A stretch of 14,733 bases of DNA, taken from Kordiimonadaceae bacterium (lineage in GTDB: Bacteria > Pseudomonadota > Alphaproteobacteria > Sphingomonadales > Kordiimonadaceae). Shown piece by piece: positions 6,927-14,675 of the stretch. Each line of letters begins with the position of its first letter. Positions within the stretch are counted from its first letter, which is position 1. The notes below the pieces were generated by a model. It was not told the origin of the DNA, did no database searches, and saw only the letters and a list, made by a program, of their open reading frames with translations. A program made the position numbers and the translations under genes. The stretch is taken from assembly GCA_014238195.1 (NCBI GenBank), contig JABABO010000116.1, positions 1-14,733 of the forward strand, read 5' to 3'.

Positions 6927-8510
6927 CTAAGGGGCAACCACTGCCCCAAACTGAGCCAGCATTTCAGGGGTGTCTAAGTCCAGCAATATGCCCGGGTCAT
7001 GGGTTTCTACTTCTAAAACATCACACTCATTTTTGTGTATCACAAAACGCCCGCCCTTATCACCTGTAACAGTGTTGAGGGCATCAAAGTACCGTCTATG
7101 CCACAAAATCGGATTGCCCCGTTTGCCGCCGCAAGTCGGAATAATAATCCCTGCATCTGGATGATCTTTGACGGCCTCACTCATTGTGGTGATCGTTTTC
7201 TGTTGTACGAAAGGCATATCGGCAAGGGCTATGAGTAGATAGTCGCAATTCGGCAAAACAGTTGAAATACCAATCTTAAGGCTAGTGGATAACCCTTGTG
7301 CATAATCAGGGTTATGCACATGTGGCACATTAGCTTCCTCAACAATTTTAGCAATATCATCGCTGCGATGCCCCGTGACGATTGTGGGATTATAGTTTCG
7401 GTACGTATCGATGGTATGAGCTAAAATTGTTTTGCCAGATATATTCGCTAGTAGTTTTATGCCACCAGCACGGTTTGCCTTTCCCGCGGCAAGAATGATG
7501 GCTTTGATTTGTGTCTTGTCCTGACTTAACGCGGTTGCTTGTTTTGGCGCACGTGCTGTTAATCCGCCAATCCCGATATTGGCTATGTTGCTAAAAGACA
7601 CGGCTTTACCAGTAGAAATATCGGCCAAAACGCGATCAAACCCATTAAATAGGGGCGACTTTATACAGCCAGGTAGTCCAATGATTGGCACGATACATTT
7701 AAAGTGTGGTGTGTGCAGTGTGGCATATACCAGTAAATTCCCTGGTTCAGCTGGCATACCGACGCGGTCTATATCACCACCCGCTGCTTCAATCGCTTGT
7801 GGGATGACATCGCGCTTATCACTTGTGGCAGCTTTGCCAAGGATTAGAACAATATCAATCTGTGTATAATCAATTAGCTTGAGCTGATTTTGTATATCTT
7901 CGACGGTATGATCACAGCTTAGACGCTGGGTAATAGATACAGCGCGATCTGCACAGCGGTCCTGAATAGTTACAAAAGCTTTTTCGGTAAGCTTCTGATC
8001 GGTTGAGATGAAACAAGCGTTTTTGGGTTCATAGGGTAAGACGTTTAGCAGTTCAGACGTTGCGGTATATTTCTGTATTTCTATTGCAGGGACACCGTAA
8101 GGAATGATTTTAACAGTGGCAAGGCGGTCACCAGCCTTTACCAATTTATTGGCTTCAAGGGTTGCAATGGTGATTGATGAGTTAAGTTGATTGAGTTCGT
8201 TAATCGCTTGATCAGCTCCAAATCTGCCATCGCATGATGCAAATATATCAACCCGGCCATGCTTTGCTTTATGGGCGGTAACGTTTGAACCACAAATGAT
8301 ATTGGCGATTTTGTCAGCCGCATCGTTTTCAGAAATATCCTCAGAACTCAGTTGGAAAACATATAGTTTGGGAATTTTGGCAGAGGATATTTTTTTAATA
8401 TGGGTATTATCTAGCCTTGCGGCTTTGGGATAATGAACACCATTCACTGTTAAGCTATGGGCCAGCTGCCACCCAGCGCATAAATCAGTGTCGCGCTGTT
8501 CAAATCGCAT
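6927..8510 (-). CDS. Molybdopterin-binding MoeA/MogA-like domain fused to MocA-type molybdenum cofactor cytidylyltransferase
   Basis: A 527-residue two-domain protein. Residues 1 to about 325 resemble the MoCF/MoeA-type molybdopterin-binding domain, with VLILGKAATSDKRDVIPQAI (221-240), GMPAEPGNLL (251-260) and PIIGLPGCIKSP (275-286). Residues 336-520 are an NTP transferase of the MobA/MocA type: LAAGKANRAGGIKLL (340-354), GLSTSL (406-411), LADMP (429-433), GKRGNPILW (462-470) and DLDTPE (511-516). MocA enzymes join CMP to molybdopterin for the xanthine-dehydrogenase family. Such fusions are known in alphaproteobacteria, where annotation often misnames the second half a glycosyltransferase. 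The ATG overlaps the end of xdhC by 11 bases and has AAAGGAT upstream inside xdhC, so the two are coupled, matching joint roles in cofactor maturation. In the nucleotide loop the usual RMG is RAG here. Confidence 0.82.
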   Translation of the reverse strand: MRFEQRDTDLCAGWQLAHSLTVNGVHYPKAARLDNTHIKKISSAKIPKLYVFQLSSEDISENDAADKIANIICGSNVTAHKAKHGRVDIFASCDGRFGADQAINELNQLNSSITIATLEANKLVKAGDRLATVKIIPYGVPAIEIQKYTATSELLNVLPYEPKNACFISTDQKLTEKAFVTIQDRCADRAVSITQRLSCDHTVEDIQNQLKLIDYTQIDIVLILGKAATSDKRDVIPQAIEAAGGDIDRVGMPAEPGNLLVYATLHTPHFKCIVPIIGLPGCIKSPLFNGFDRVLADISTGKAVSFSNIANIGIGGLTARAPKQATALSQDKTQIKAIILAAGKANRAGGIKLLANISGKTILAHTIDTYRNYNPTIVTGHRSDDIAKIVEEANVPHVHNPDYAQGLSTSLKIGISTVLPNCDYLLIALADMPFVQQKTITTMSEAVKDHPDAGIIIPTCGGKRGNPILWHRRYFDALNTVTGDKGGRFVIHKNECDVLEVETHDPGILLDLDTPEMLAQFGAVVAP

Positions 8511-9483
8511 TTCGGCTATCCTTTATGTGCGGGCTTTTTGGATGCCTGAGTGTTTGGATAATTTCTGCTAAGATGGCGACAGCAATTTCTGATGGGTTTG
8601 CGGCCCCGATATTCATGCCAATGGGTGCATGTATGCGGCGTGTGCTTTCTGGGGCAATTCCTTTTTGGTGTAGACGTTCAAGGCGCTTTGCATGTGTGCG
8701 TTTACTGCCAAGGGCGCCAATATAAAAAGCAGGGCTGATAATGGCTTGACCCAGCGCAGCATCATCTAGTTTTTCATCGTGTGTGAGGGCAACAACTGCT
8801 GTTCGGTCATCTAATGGGTTATTTTTCAAGAAATCGTCGGGCCATTCTTTTGAAATTGAGGCACGGCCAAAGTCACGGTTATCTGTGAATAGACCGCGTG
8901 GATCAATAATGGTCACTGCAAATCCTAAACCACAGGCCATTGGAGCTAAGATCTGGGCTATAGCAACTGCGCCAGTAATATAAAGGCATATTTTGGGTAA
9001 TATAGGAATGAACAAAGTGCCTGCCTGAAGCATAGCTTTGTTAAGCGAAATCTTGTCACTTTTTTCGGGTTTCTCTAAAGCAAACAGTCCAGTACTCAAA
9101 TTTATAGCAAGAATGGAGGTTTTACGAGCTTGAATAGCCTTTAAACAGGCATTTAAGGGCTCAACGTGATCCTTTGTTATAACAATGAGAGTGATTTTTA
9201 ATGTTCCACCACATATTAAGCCAGTGGCAAAGGCATTATCGTTACTGACTTGATACATTAGGTTCTTGGACCCGCCGATAGGGAGTAATTTTGAGGCTTC
9301 GGCAATCACATCACCTTCAACGCAGCCCCCAGACACAGACCCGTCAAAAGCTTGGTCCGCACGGATCACCATAAGCGATCCCGCTTGACGTGGTGCAGAC
9401 CCCCAAGTTTCAGTTACAATTGCTAATACAGGGTGTTGATTATTTTCATACCAAGAAATGGCTGTTTTGATTTGCTTTTCCAT
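8500..9483 (-). CDS. xdhC: XdhC family molybdenum cofactor insertion chaperone
   Basis: XdhC proteins bind sulfurated molybdenum cofactor and deliver it to xanthine dehydrogenase or related CO/aldehyde oxidoreductases in the cytoplasm. This 327-residue copy has the N-terminal XdhC/CoxI motifs ETWGSAPRQAGS (25-36), GSVSGGCVEGD (48-58) and GLICGG (88-93), then a C-terminal Rossmann-like domain: ITGAVAIAQILAPMA (169-183), IIDPRGLFT (192-200), ALTHDEKLDD (232-241), YIGALGSKRTHAKR (254-267) and GMNIGAANPSEIA (289-301). The Rossmann loop usually reads G-A-x-H; here the histidine is alanine (GAVAIA). No molybdenum hydroxylase subunit gene is present in the window, so the client enzyme must be encoded elsewhere. 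A TATAAT box lies on the minus strand just upstream (9509-9504). CoxF/CoxI-type paralogues are the main alternative name. Confidence 0.88.
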   Translation of the reverse strand: MEKQIKTAISWYENNQHPVLAIVTETWGSAPRQAGSLMVIRADQAFDGSVSGGCVEGDVIAEASKLLPIGGSKNLMYQVSNDNAFATGLICGGTLKITLIVITKDHVEPLNACLKAIQARKTSILAINLSTGLFALEKPEKSDKISLNKAMLQAGTLFIPILPKICLYITGAVAIAQILAPMACGLGFAVTIIDPRGLFTDNRDFGRASISKEWPDDFLKNNPLDDRTAVVALTHDEKLDDAALGQAIISPAFYIGALGSKRTHAKRLERLHQKGIAPESTRRIHAPIGMNIGAANPSEIAVAILAEIIQTLRHPKSPHIKDSRNAI

Positions 9484-9727
9484 AAATTTCTACGGAGTCC
9501 GTGATTATAGGACATGTTATGCACAAGAACTTATCTGGTCACACATAAGCAATCAAGGTAAGCTTTATTATTCGTTCCTGATAAAAATCTTTATAAACTG
9601 GGTTTTGGGTGAATGTAGGGCGAACGCGGCTTGAGACACAAGCCTAAAGATAACAGACACAGTGGGGGAGAATTCCTTAAAATAGAATCAAATTTATGCT
9701 GCAATGAATTTTTAAAGCGCAGTGCCA
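9484..9727. promoter_or_regulatory. Gene-free region between flbT and xdhC with a putative xdhC promoter
   Basis: On the minus strand a perfect TATAAT lies at 9509-9504, about 20 bases before the xdhC ATG, but no good -35 is found at 16-18 bp. The 11-base palindrome ACGGA-G-TCCGT (9492-9502) falls between this box and the start codon, about where transcription would begin, and could be an operator. A 6-bp hairpin GGCTTG-AGACA-CAAGCC (9628-9644) lies downstream of flbT but lacks a T tract. I see no gene or RNA in the rest. Confidence 0.35.
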
Positions 9728-10129
9728 CTAATCTGGTTGATTTAGCTTAAGAAGTTCAGTTTCAAAAGCGACAAGTTTGCGGCAACACATCAGGGCCTTA
9801 TAGTATTTTTGTTCCATGACATTGCGGCTAACCTTCACACAGAGCTCAACAGCTTCAGGGGAGGATATGACGTTCATGAATTCTGTCATTCTAAGTACAA
9901 ATTCATCATAATATTTGCTGTAATTTTGATGATCCATATACATCAACATTATCGGGAAATAAATACGGCGGGCAGGGGTGGTAACATCATCTTCCTGCAT
10001 AATATCTTTTTCACGCAGGATTGACGCTTTGTTGTGCACAATAAGCGTAGAGCGCCGATCACCATTCGCTATTACAGCACCATTAATGACTAATTTTTCA
10101 GCGGGCTTTAATGATAGCTTCAGTGCCAT
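9728..10129 (-). CDS. flbT: Flagellar biosynthesis repressor FlbT
   Basis: FlbT is an alphaproteobacterial post-transcriptional regulator that binds the 5' region of flagellin mRNA and controls its translation and stability together with FlaF. The 133-residue product matches the family in length and pattern: an N-terminal MALKLSLKPAEKLVINGAVI strand-rich part, INGAVIANGDRRSTLIVHNKASILREKDIM, then a helical part containing TTPARRIYFPIMLMYMD and a C-terminal KYYKALMCCRKLVAFE segment. The ATG at 10129 has a good site, GGAG six bases upstream. Its usual partner flaF and flagellin genes are not within the window. It is divergent from a TPR/glycosyltransferase operon, which places flagellin control beside probable flagellin modification. 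Base composition resembles its neighbours. Confidence 0.92.
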   Translation of the reverse strand: MALKLSLKPAEKLVINGAVIANGDRRSTLIVHNKASILREKDIMQEDDVTTPARRIYFPIMLMYMDHQNYSKYYDEFVLRMTEFMNVISSPEAVELCVKVSRNVMEQKYYKALMCCRKLVAFETELLKLNQPD

Positions 10130-10296
10130 GCGCAGCTCCTATAATAAAATTCGTTAACGTTAAATATACTATATTATTGCAATTATTATTTAATTCTTAA
10201 GAAGACTTATAATAATTATCTTCATTATGAACAAGTTCAGTGTGTTTGGTTTCTATTTTAAAACAAGATGCTTGATGATTGATAAGGTGAGCTTAC
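10130..10296. promoter_or_regulatory. AT-rich divergent region between flbT and the glycosylation operon
   Basis: A very AT-rich region with three short perfect palindromes: TTAACGTTAA (10154-10163), ATTGCAAT (10176-10183) and TTCTTAAGAA (10194-10203). Promoters for both flanking transcripts should lie here, but I could not place convincing -35/-10 pairs. No sigma-54 element (TGGCAC...TTGC) is apparent. The plus-strand gene has the ribosome site AAGGTGAGC a few bases before its ATG at 10297. Confidence 0.4.
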
Positions 10297-12036
10297 ATGG
10301 CGAAAACAATTGCGGCAACTCAGCTAGATTTTAAAGATGACGAATCATTTGGCCGTCTTGCAAACATTAAGAATGTTAAGGGTAAGCTGAAAAAGTCGCT
10401 TTTGAAAGCGCGGACGGCTCACTTGAAAGCCGAATGGGTCGCAGCAGTTCAACATTATAATGACGCATGGAAGCTTGCCCCTGATGATCCTGAAATACTC
10501 ACACTACTGGCTTACGCCTTGGTGCAGCTTGGGGTGCGTGATAAAGCCATAGCCGTGCTGGAGCATGTTTTAACGTTTCGCCAGCCCGATGAAACTATTT
10601 GTGGTATCATGGGCATGCTCGCCAGCAGTATGTCCATGCCTGATATTGCGGAAAAAGTTTGGAAGATAACTTTACGCTTTAATGATCAAGAGCCAGCCTA
10701 TTATGTCAACCTCGCGAGCGCCTTGGAGGCTCAAGAAAAATACGACGAAGCAATAGATTTACTACAACTGGTGCTGCCGCAGTTCCCAAACGCTGTTGAG
10801 CTTTGGAATGTTTTAGGTGTGGTGGTTATGCGACGCGATGGCAATGCAGCGGCCCGTGTATTTTTTGATGAAGGCTATAAGTTGGACCCCAAAAACACCC
10901 ATATTCTAGGCAACAGAGCAACCGTATCAGAAACCATAGAAGAATTGATCCAGTATTCTAGGGAAGGGTTAGCCGTTAACCCTCAGGAAACCGAGATTAA
11001 AATGGGCCTTGCTTATGCACTGATGTCGATTGGCGAAGTCAAAGAGGGTTTTGAGCATTTTGAAGTACGGCATAATGCTAAGCGTAAAGCACGGCAAAAT
11101 ACGTTGTTTACCATTGATCGACCGCGTTGGAGCGGAGAAGATATTACAGGAAAAACTTTGTTAGTGATGTGCGAGCAAGGCATAGGAGATGAAATTTTAT
11201 ATTCCATTAATTTGAACCGTCTAAGAAGCCTTGGCTTGAAAAAAATAGTTCTAACATGTGATCCACGCCTAGAAGCGCTTTATAAAAACTCATACCCAGA
11301 TTTCGATATTTATACCTGTCATGATCAGACACAGCACGGATATATGTACCGGTTTTTCCCCAAGTTACAGCAAGACCTAGCTGACGGAAAAATAGACATA
11401 GATTATGCCGTTCCATTGGCAAGCCTGTGCCATATTTTTTGGGAATCGGTCGCTGATATACCGAATATAACAACACCAATATTGCAAGCGCGCGGTGAAT
11501 TGCAAACGCTTTGGAAAAACCGTGTTAAAGCCTTACCTGGTCAATTAAAAATTGGGGTGTCATGGTCCAGCGGTTTGGTGACAAGTGATCGTAGTAGTCA
11601 ATATTTTTCTGTCGAAGACTTAAAATCTTTGTTGGAAATAAAGGATGTGAGCTTTGTGTCTTTGCAATATGCAGCTGCTGCGGAGGGAATAGCCTATGCG
11701 AAAGAAAGGCTGGGTGTTGAAATTCATGAATGGGATGACTTTAAAATCAAGAAAGATATTGAAAGCAATATAGCGATTATGTCGCAACTTGATCTGGTCG
11801 TTGGCCCTTTATCGTCACCGCAATTATTTGGCATGGCCGCAGGGGCAGACGTGTGTTGGATTGCCACAGGTTTCCCCGCTTGGTCATATGGTAGAAAAGA
11901 TGGCAGCGTGTCATTCTACAGTGAAAAAGGGCGGATTGTGCGCAAAGAAAAAGGTGCGGCAGATTGGGCAGCACCTGTTAAAACCGTTGCGGATATGGTT
12001 CGTGATATGCTAGCGACAAAGGCATCAAATGCATAA
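10297..12036 (+). CDS. TPR protein with C-terminal glycosyltransferase-like domain, probable flagellin glycosyltransferase
   Basis: A 579-residue protein in two halves. Residues about 35-255 are tetratricopeptide repeats, e.g. the helices around AEWVAAVQHYNDAWKLAPDD (45-64), the repeat starting PAYYVNLASALEAQEKYDEA (133-152) and AVELWNVLGVVVMRRDGN (166-183). Residues about 285-575 form a GT-B-like domain, with CEQGIGDEILYSINLNRL (292-309), IGVSWSSGL (419-427), VSLQYAAAAEG (454-464) and LDLVVGPLSSPQLFGMAAG (498-516), the pattern seen in TPR proteins related to ADP-heptose transferases (GT9). Caulobacter FlmG, a TPR-plus-transferase protein that glycosylates flagellin, has the same architecture, and flbT next door supports that role. 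No signal peptide or membrane segment is seen, so it is cytoplasmic, as expected for modification before export. The substrate is inferred from the downstream sugar genes. Confidence 0.75.
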   Translation: MAKTIAATQLDFKDDESFGRLANIKNVKGKLKKSLLKARTAHLKAEWVAAVQHYNDAWKLAPDDPEILTLLAYALVQLGVRDKAIAVLEHVLTFRQPDETICGIMGMLASSMSMPDIAEKVWKITLRFNDQEPAYYVNLASALEAQEKYDEAIDLLQLVLPQFPNAVELWNVLGVVVMRRDGNAAARVFFDEGYKLDPKNTHILGNRATVSETIEELIQYSREGLAVNPQETEIKMGLAYALMSIGEVKEGFEHFEVRHNAKRKARQNTLFTIDRPRWSGEDITGKTLLVMCEQGIGDEILYSINLNRLRSLGLKKIVLTCDPRLEALYKNSYPDFDIYTCHDQTQHGYMYRFFPKLQQDLADGKIDIDYAVPLASLCHIFWESVADIPNITTPILQARGELQTLWKNRVKALPGQLKIGVSWSSGLVTSDRSSQYFSVEDLKSLLEIKDVSFVSLQYAAAAEGIAYAKERLGVEIHEWDDFKIKKDIESNIAIMSQLDLVVGPLSSPQLFGMAAGADVCWIATGFPAWSYGRKDGSVSFYSEKGRIVRKEKGAADWAAPVKTVADMVRDMLATKASNA

Positions 12037-12907
12037 GAATAAGCCATATTTTATTGCGGAAGTTTCCAGTAATCATCACGGGGACATTGAACGCTGTATT
12101 GATTTTATTACGGCCAGCACCGATATTGGTGCACAGGCTGTAAAGTTTCAATTGTTTAAGATTGATCAGCTTTTTGCCCCAGAAATTTTGAGACAAAGCC
12201 CTGAACATCGCCAGCGCGTAAAATGGGAACTCCCAAAAAGTTTTTTGCCGGAATTATCAAGTGCCAGCCATAAACTGGGATTAGATTTTTCATGCACGCC
12301 TTTTTACCTGGATGCTGTAGGGGAGCTAGACCCCTATGTTGATTTTTATAAAATAGCCTCCTACGAGCTGTTATGGCACGATTTGATCATTGAATGCGCT
12401 AAAACGGGCAAGCCACTTATTTTATCGACTGGAATGGCGGTTTTGGATGAAGTTAAAGCTGCACGAGATGCGTTTTTTGACGCAGGCGGCACAGATTTAA
12501 CACTGTTGCACTGTGTTTCAGGGTATCCCGCCCCGATTAAAGATTGCAATCTGAGTGCAATCAACACGCTACGCCAACAATTAACAAGCAAAATAGGCTG
12601 GTCAGACCATTCAAAGAACCCAGATGTTATCACAGCAGCAATTAAAAATTATCATGCGGATGTCATAGAATTTCATATTGACCTAGATAAAAACGGCGCT
12701 GAATATCAAGCGGGGCATTGTTGGCTACCAGAAGAAATAGCGCCTGTGATTTCTGGTCAGTATACACCGCACAATGTTTTTGATGCGGTTGGTGATGGTA
12801 TTAAAAAACCAAGCCCCGCAGAGATTGACGACAGACAGTGGCGGGCCGACCCCAGTGATGGTTTAAGGCCGCTAAAGCAGACGAGGCAAACATGGGTGCC
12901 AGCGTAA
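12029..12907 (+). CDS. NeuB/SpsE-family sugar-acid synthase without SAF domain
   Basis: NeuB-type enzymes condense phosphoenolpyruvate with a hexosamine-derived sugar to form nonulosonic acids (sialic, legionaminic, pseudaminic). Family marks are FIAEVSSNHHGD (8-19), AVKFQLFK (37-44), DFSCTPF (86-92), YKIASYE (107-113), LSTGMA (132-137), LHCVSGYPAP (160-169) and GWSDHS (190-195). At 292 residues it is shorter than NeuB, PseI or LegI (about 340-350): it has the TIM barrel and a short tail (GDGIKKPSPAE...WRADPSDGLRP) but no C-terminal antifreeze-like SAF domain. The canonical EKH near the metal site is EFH (Phe215-His216), followed by AEYQAGHCW (224-232) where NeuB has a PDH motif. The start overlaps the upstream gene by 8 bases with AAAGG ahead, and its end overlaps the next by 16 bases. 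The exact sugar cannot be told from sequence. Confidence 0.75.
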   Translation: MHKNKPYFIAEVSSNHHGDIERCIDFITASTDIGAQAVKFQLFKIDQLFAPEILRQSPEHRQRVKWELPKSFLPELSSASHKLGLDFSCTPFYLDAVGELDPYVDFYKIASYELLWHDLIIECAKTGKPLILSTGMAVLDEVKAARDAFFDAGGTDLTLLHCVSGYPAPIKDCNLSAINTLRQQLTSKIGWSDHSKNPDVITAAIKNYHADVIEFHIDLDKNGAEYQAGHCWLPEEIAPVISGQYTPHNVFDAVGDGIKKPSPAEIDDRQWRADPSDGLRPLKQTRQTWVPA

Positions 12908-14670
12908 TTGCCATCATAGGGGCGCGCTTAAACTCTAGCCGATTACCCCGTAAGCACTTATTACCTTTGCATAATAATACTATGATTGGGCACATTATTA
13001 ATCGTCTAAAAACTATTGATTTAATTGATGAAATTGTAATTACGACAACAGGCGATGCTTACAATCAGGATTTGATATCTGGTGCAAGAAAACATAATGT
13101 TGGGTCCTTTGCATATTTGGGTGATGTCACTGATCTTGTCGGTCGGGTTGATGCTGTTGTCACGACTTATGACTGCGATAAGGTTTTATATATCTGTGGT
13201 GATTGCCCACTGATTTGCCCTGAAACAATAACAAAAATGATAACCGCGATGGAGGAACAGCCTAGATGTGACACAGTGGGACTATCCCCAGCACAAGATG
13301 GTAAAACATGGGTACATGAAGGGTTTATGCTGTACCGTCGGTCCTATTGGTCGCGGATGGTAAATTTGGCAACAACAGATTTTGAGCGTGAACACATTGG
13401 TGCGGTTGCTAGCTATTCACACAAACTTAAGCCGCAGAATCCTGTTAACATTGAAATTAATGAGATTTTTTGTGATCATGAACTGCGTATTTCGCTGGAC
13501 ACCCGCAGTGATTATCGCTTTTTGTCTGACGTTTACCAAGCATGGTATTCAGAAAATCCTGATGATTCTATCGTTGATTTGAAATGGGTTATGCAACAAA
13601 CCAAAAAAAATGGTTCCATAATTCCACGAAATTTACACGTTCATCAAAAAGCTGTTGAGGAAAAAGCCAGTAAAGTTGCCTTATTAACATGTGCAGGGCG
13701 CTCGTGGGGGTTGGGCAATCTTAAGCGGACAATTATTGCAGCCGCAGCATTACAGGATGAATTAGCAGTTTCGGTTATGATTTATCTGGTTACCGAAGGT
13801 GAGGGCCGTGAAAAGAGCTTTGTGAGTGATACAGAACTGAATTTTTTTCCCCATGAACACATAAGCTCAAGTAAACTGAACAGTATCAAGATGGATGCTG
13901 ATTTATTGGTTGTTGATATGCCAGATCAGATTTGGGATTTGTGTAAATCCTTTATCCCCTCGGATATGCAAAAAATCGGTATGGACCGTCTAGCTTACGC
14001 ACCCGATTTCGCAAGCGGCTATATTCCAAGCTTTTATGCTGATAAAGAAAAGCGGACCTGTGAGCATATTCGATATGGTTGGGATGCGTATCTTTTGCCC
14101 GATGTCACACCCCTTAAGTTAAGGACTAACGCAAGTCAGACAGAAGGCGCTGAGAGAACACAGAAGTCATTACTTGTGTTATCAGGGGGCAGTGATCCCT
14201 CAAACGTATCAGCTTGGCTTCCTAAATGCTTGATAGATCACCTACCGCATGGATGGTGTATCGAATGGGTAAAAGGTCCGTGGGCCAATAAACCAGTTGT
14301 TAACCATATCAATGCTAGTGTTTTCAACATTGTCGAAGGTGCTGATAACCTTATGCCAATCATACAGCAGGCCGATGCGGTTTTTTGCCTATATGGTGTG
14401 AGCTTTTTTGAAGCACTGGCTGCGGGGAAAGCTATTATAGTCATGGACCCGCTAGGGGCAGCGATGAAAGAGGAATGGGCATCTTTAAAGACCGAAAACA
14501 TTGCGGAAATTATCGATTGTAAAAGTGAGATACCGATGGCCATGAGAAAAATTTTAAACGGGCATTACAGCACAGTGAATAGGCAAGAAAAAGCGACGCA
14601 ATTAGCACTGGGTAGATTAACTTTTGCTAACTTTATCAAGCAATGCTTAGCCATAGAAGCGGAGAGATGA
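12892..14670 (+). CDS. SpsF-type cytidylyltransferase fused to a PseG-like domain
   Basis: A 592-residue fusion. Residues 1 to about 245 are a CMP-sugar synthetase-like (SpsF/NeuA-type) nucleotidyltransferase: IGARLNSSRLPRKHLLPL (9-26), YLGDVTDLVGR (75-85), CGDCPL (102-107, Asp104 likely binds metal) and RISLDTRSDYRF (199-210). Residues about 260-592 resemble PseG, the UDP-sugar hydrolase of pseudaminic acid synthesis, a GT-B fold: AGRSWGLGNLKR (268-279), LLVVDMPDQIWD (338-349), SGGSDPSN (431-438) and YGVSFFEALAAGKAIIV (501-517). PseG carries G-x-G-H with a catalytic His; the equivalent position here is Asn276, so hydrolase activity is doubtful. Linked to the NeuB-like gene by a 16-base overlap, with GAGG just before the ATG. 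It plausibly makes the activated sugar for the TPR-transferase; the second domain could instead be a transferase. Confidence 0.75.
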   Translation: MGASVIAIIGARLNSSRLPRKHLLPLHNNTMIGHIINRLKTIDLIDEIVITTTGDAYNQDLISGARKHNVGSFAYLGDVTDLVGRVDAVVTTYDCDKVLYICGDCPLICPETITKMITAMEEQPRCDTVGLSPAQDGKTWVHEGFMLYRRSYWSRMVNLATTDFEREHIGAVASYSHKLKPQNPVNIEINEIFCDHELRISLDTRSDYRFLSDVYQAWYSENPDDSIVDLKWVMQQTKKNGSIIPRNLHVHQKAVEEKASKVALLTCAGRSWGLGNLKRTIIAAAALQDELAVSVMIYLVTEGEGREKSFVSDTELNFFPHEHISSSKLNSIKMDADLLVVDMPDQIWDLCKSFIPSDMQKIGMDRLAYAPDFASGYIPSFYADKEKRTCEHIRYGWDAYLLPDVTPLKLRTNASQTEGAERTQKSLLVLSGGSDPSNVSAWLPKCLIDHLPHGWCIEWVKGPWANKPVVNHINASVFNIVEGADNLMPIIQQADAVFCLYGVSFFEALAAGKAIIVMDPLGAAMKEEWASLKTENIAEIIDCKSEIPMAMRKILNGHYSTVNRQEKATQLALGRLTFANFIKQCLAIEAER

Positions 14671-14675
14671 AAACT

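Noticed and set aside
9628..9644. Hairpin as a rho-independent terminator for flbT
   Set aside because: The stem is only 6 bp and no T tract follows on the minus strand.
10154..10203. TTAA motifs as CtrA binding sites
   Set aside because: The TTAA pairs are spaced by 2 or 3 bases, not the 7 of the full CtrA consensus, and the region is so AT-rich that TTAA is expected by chance.
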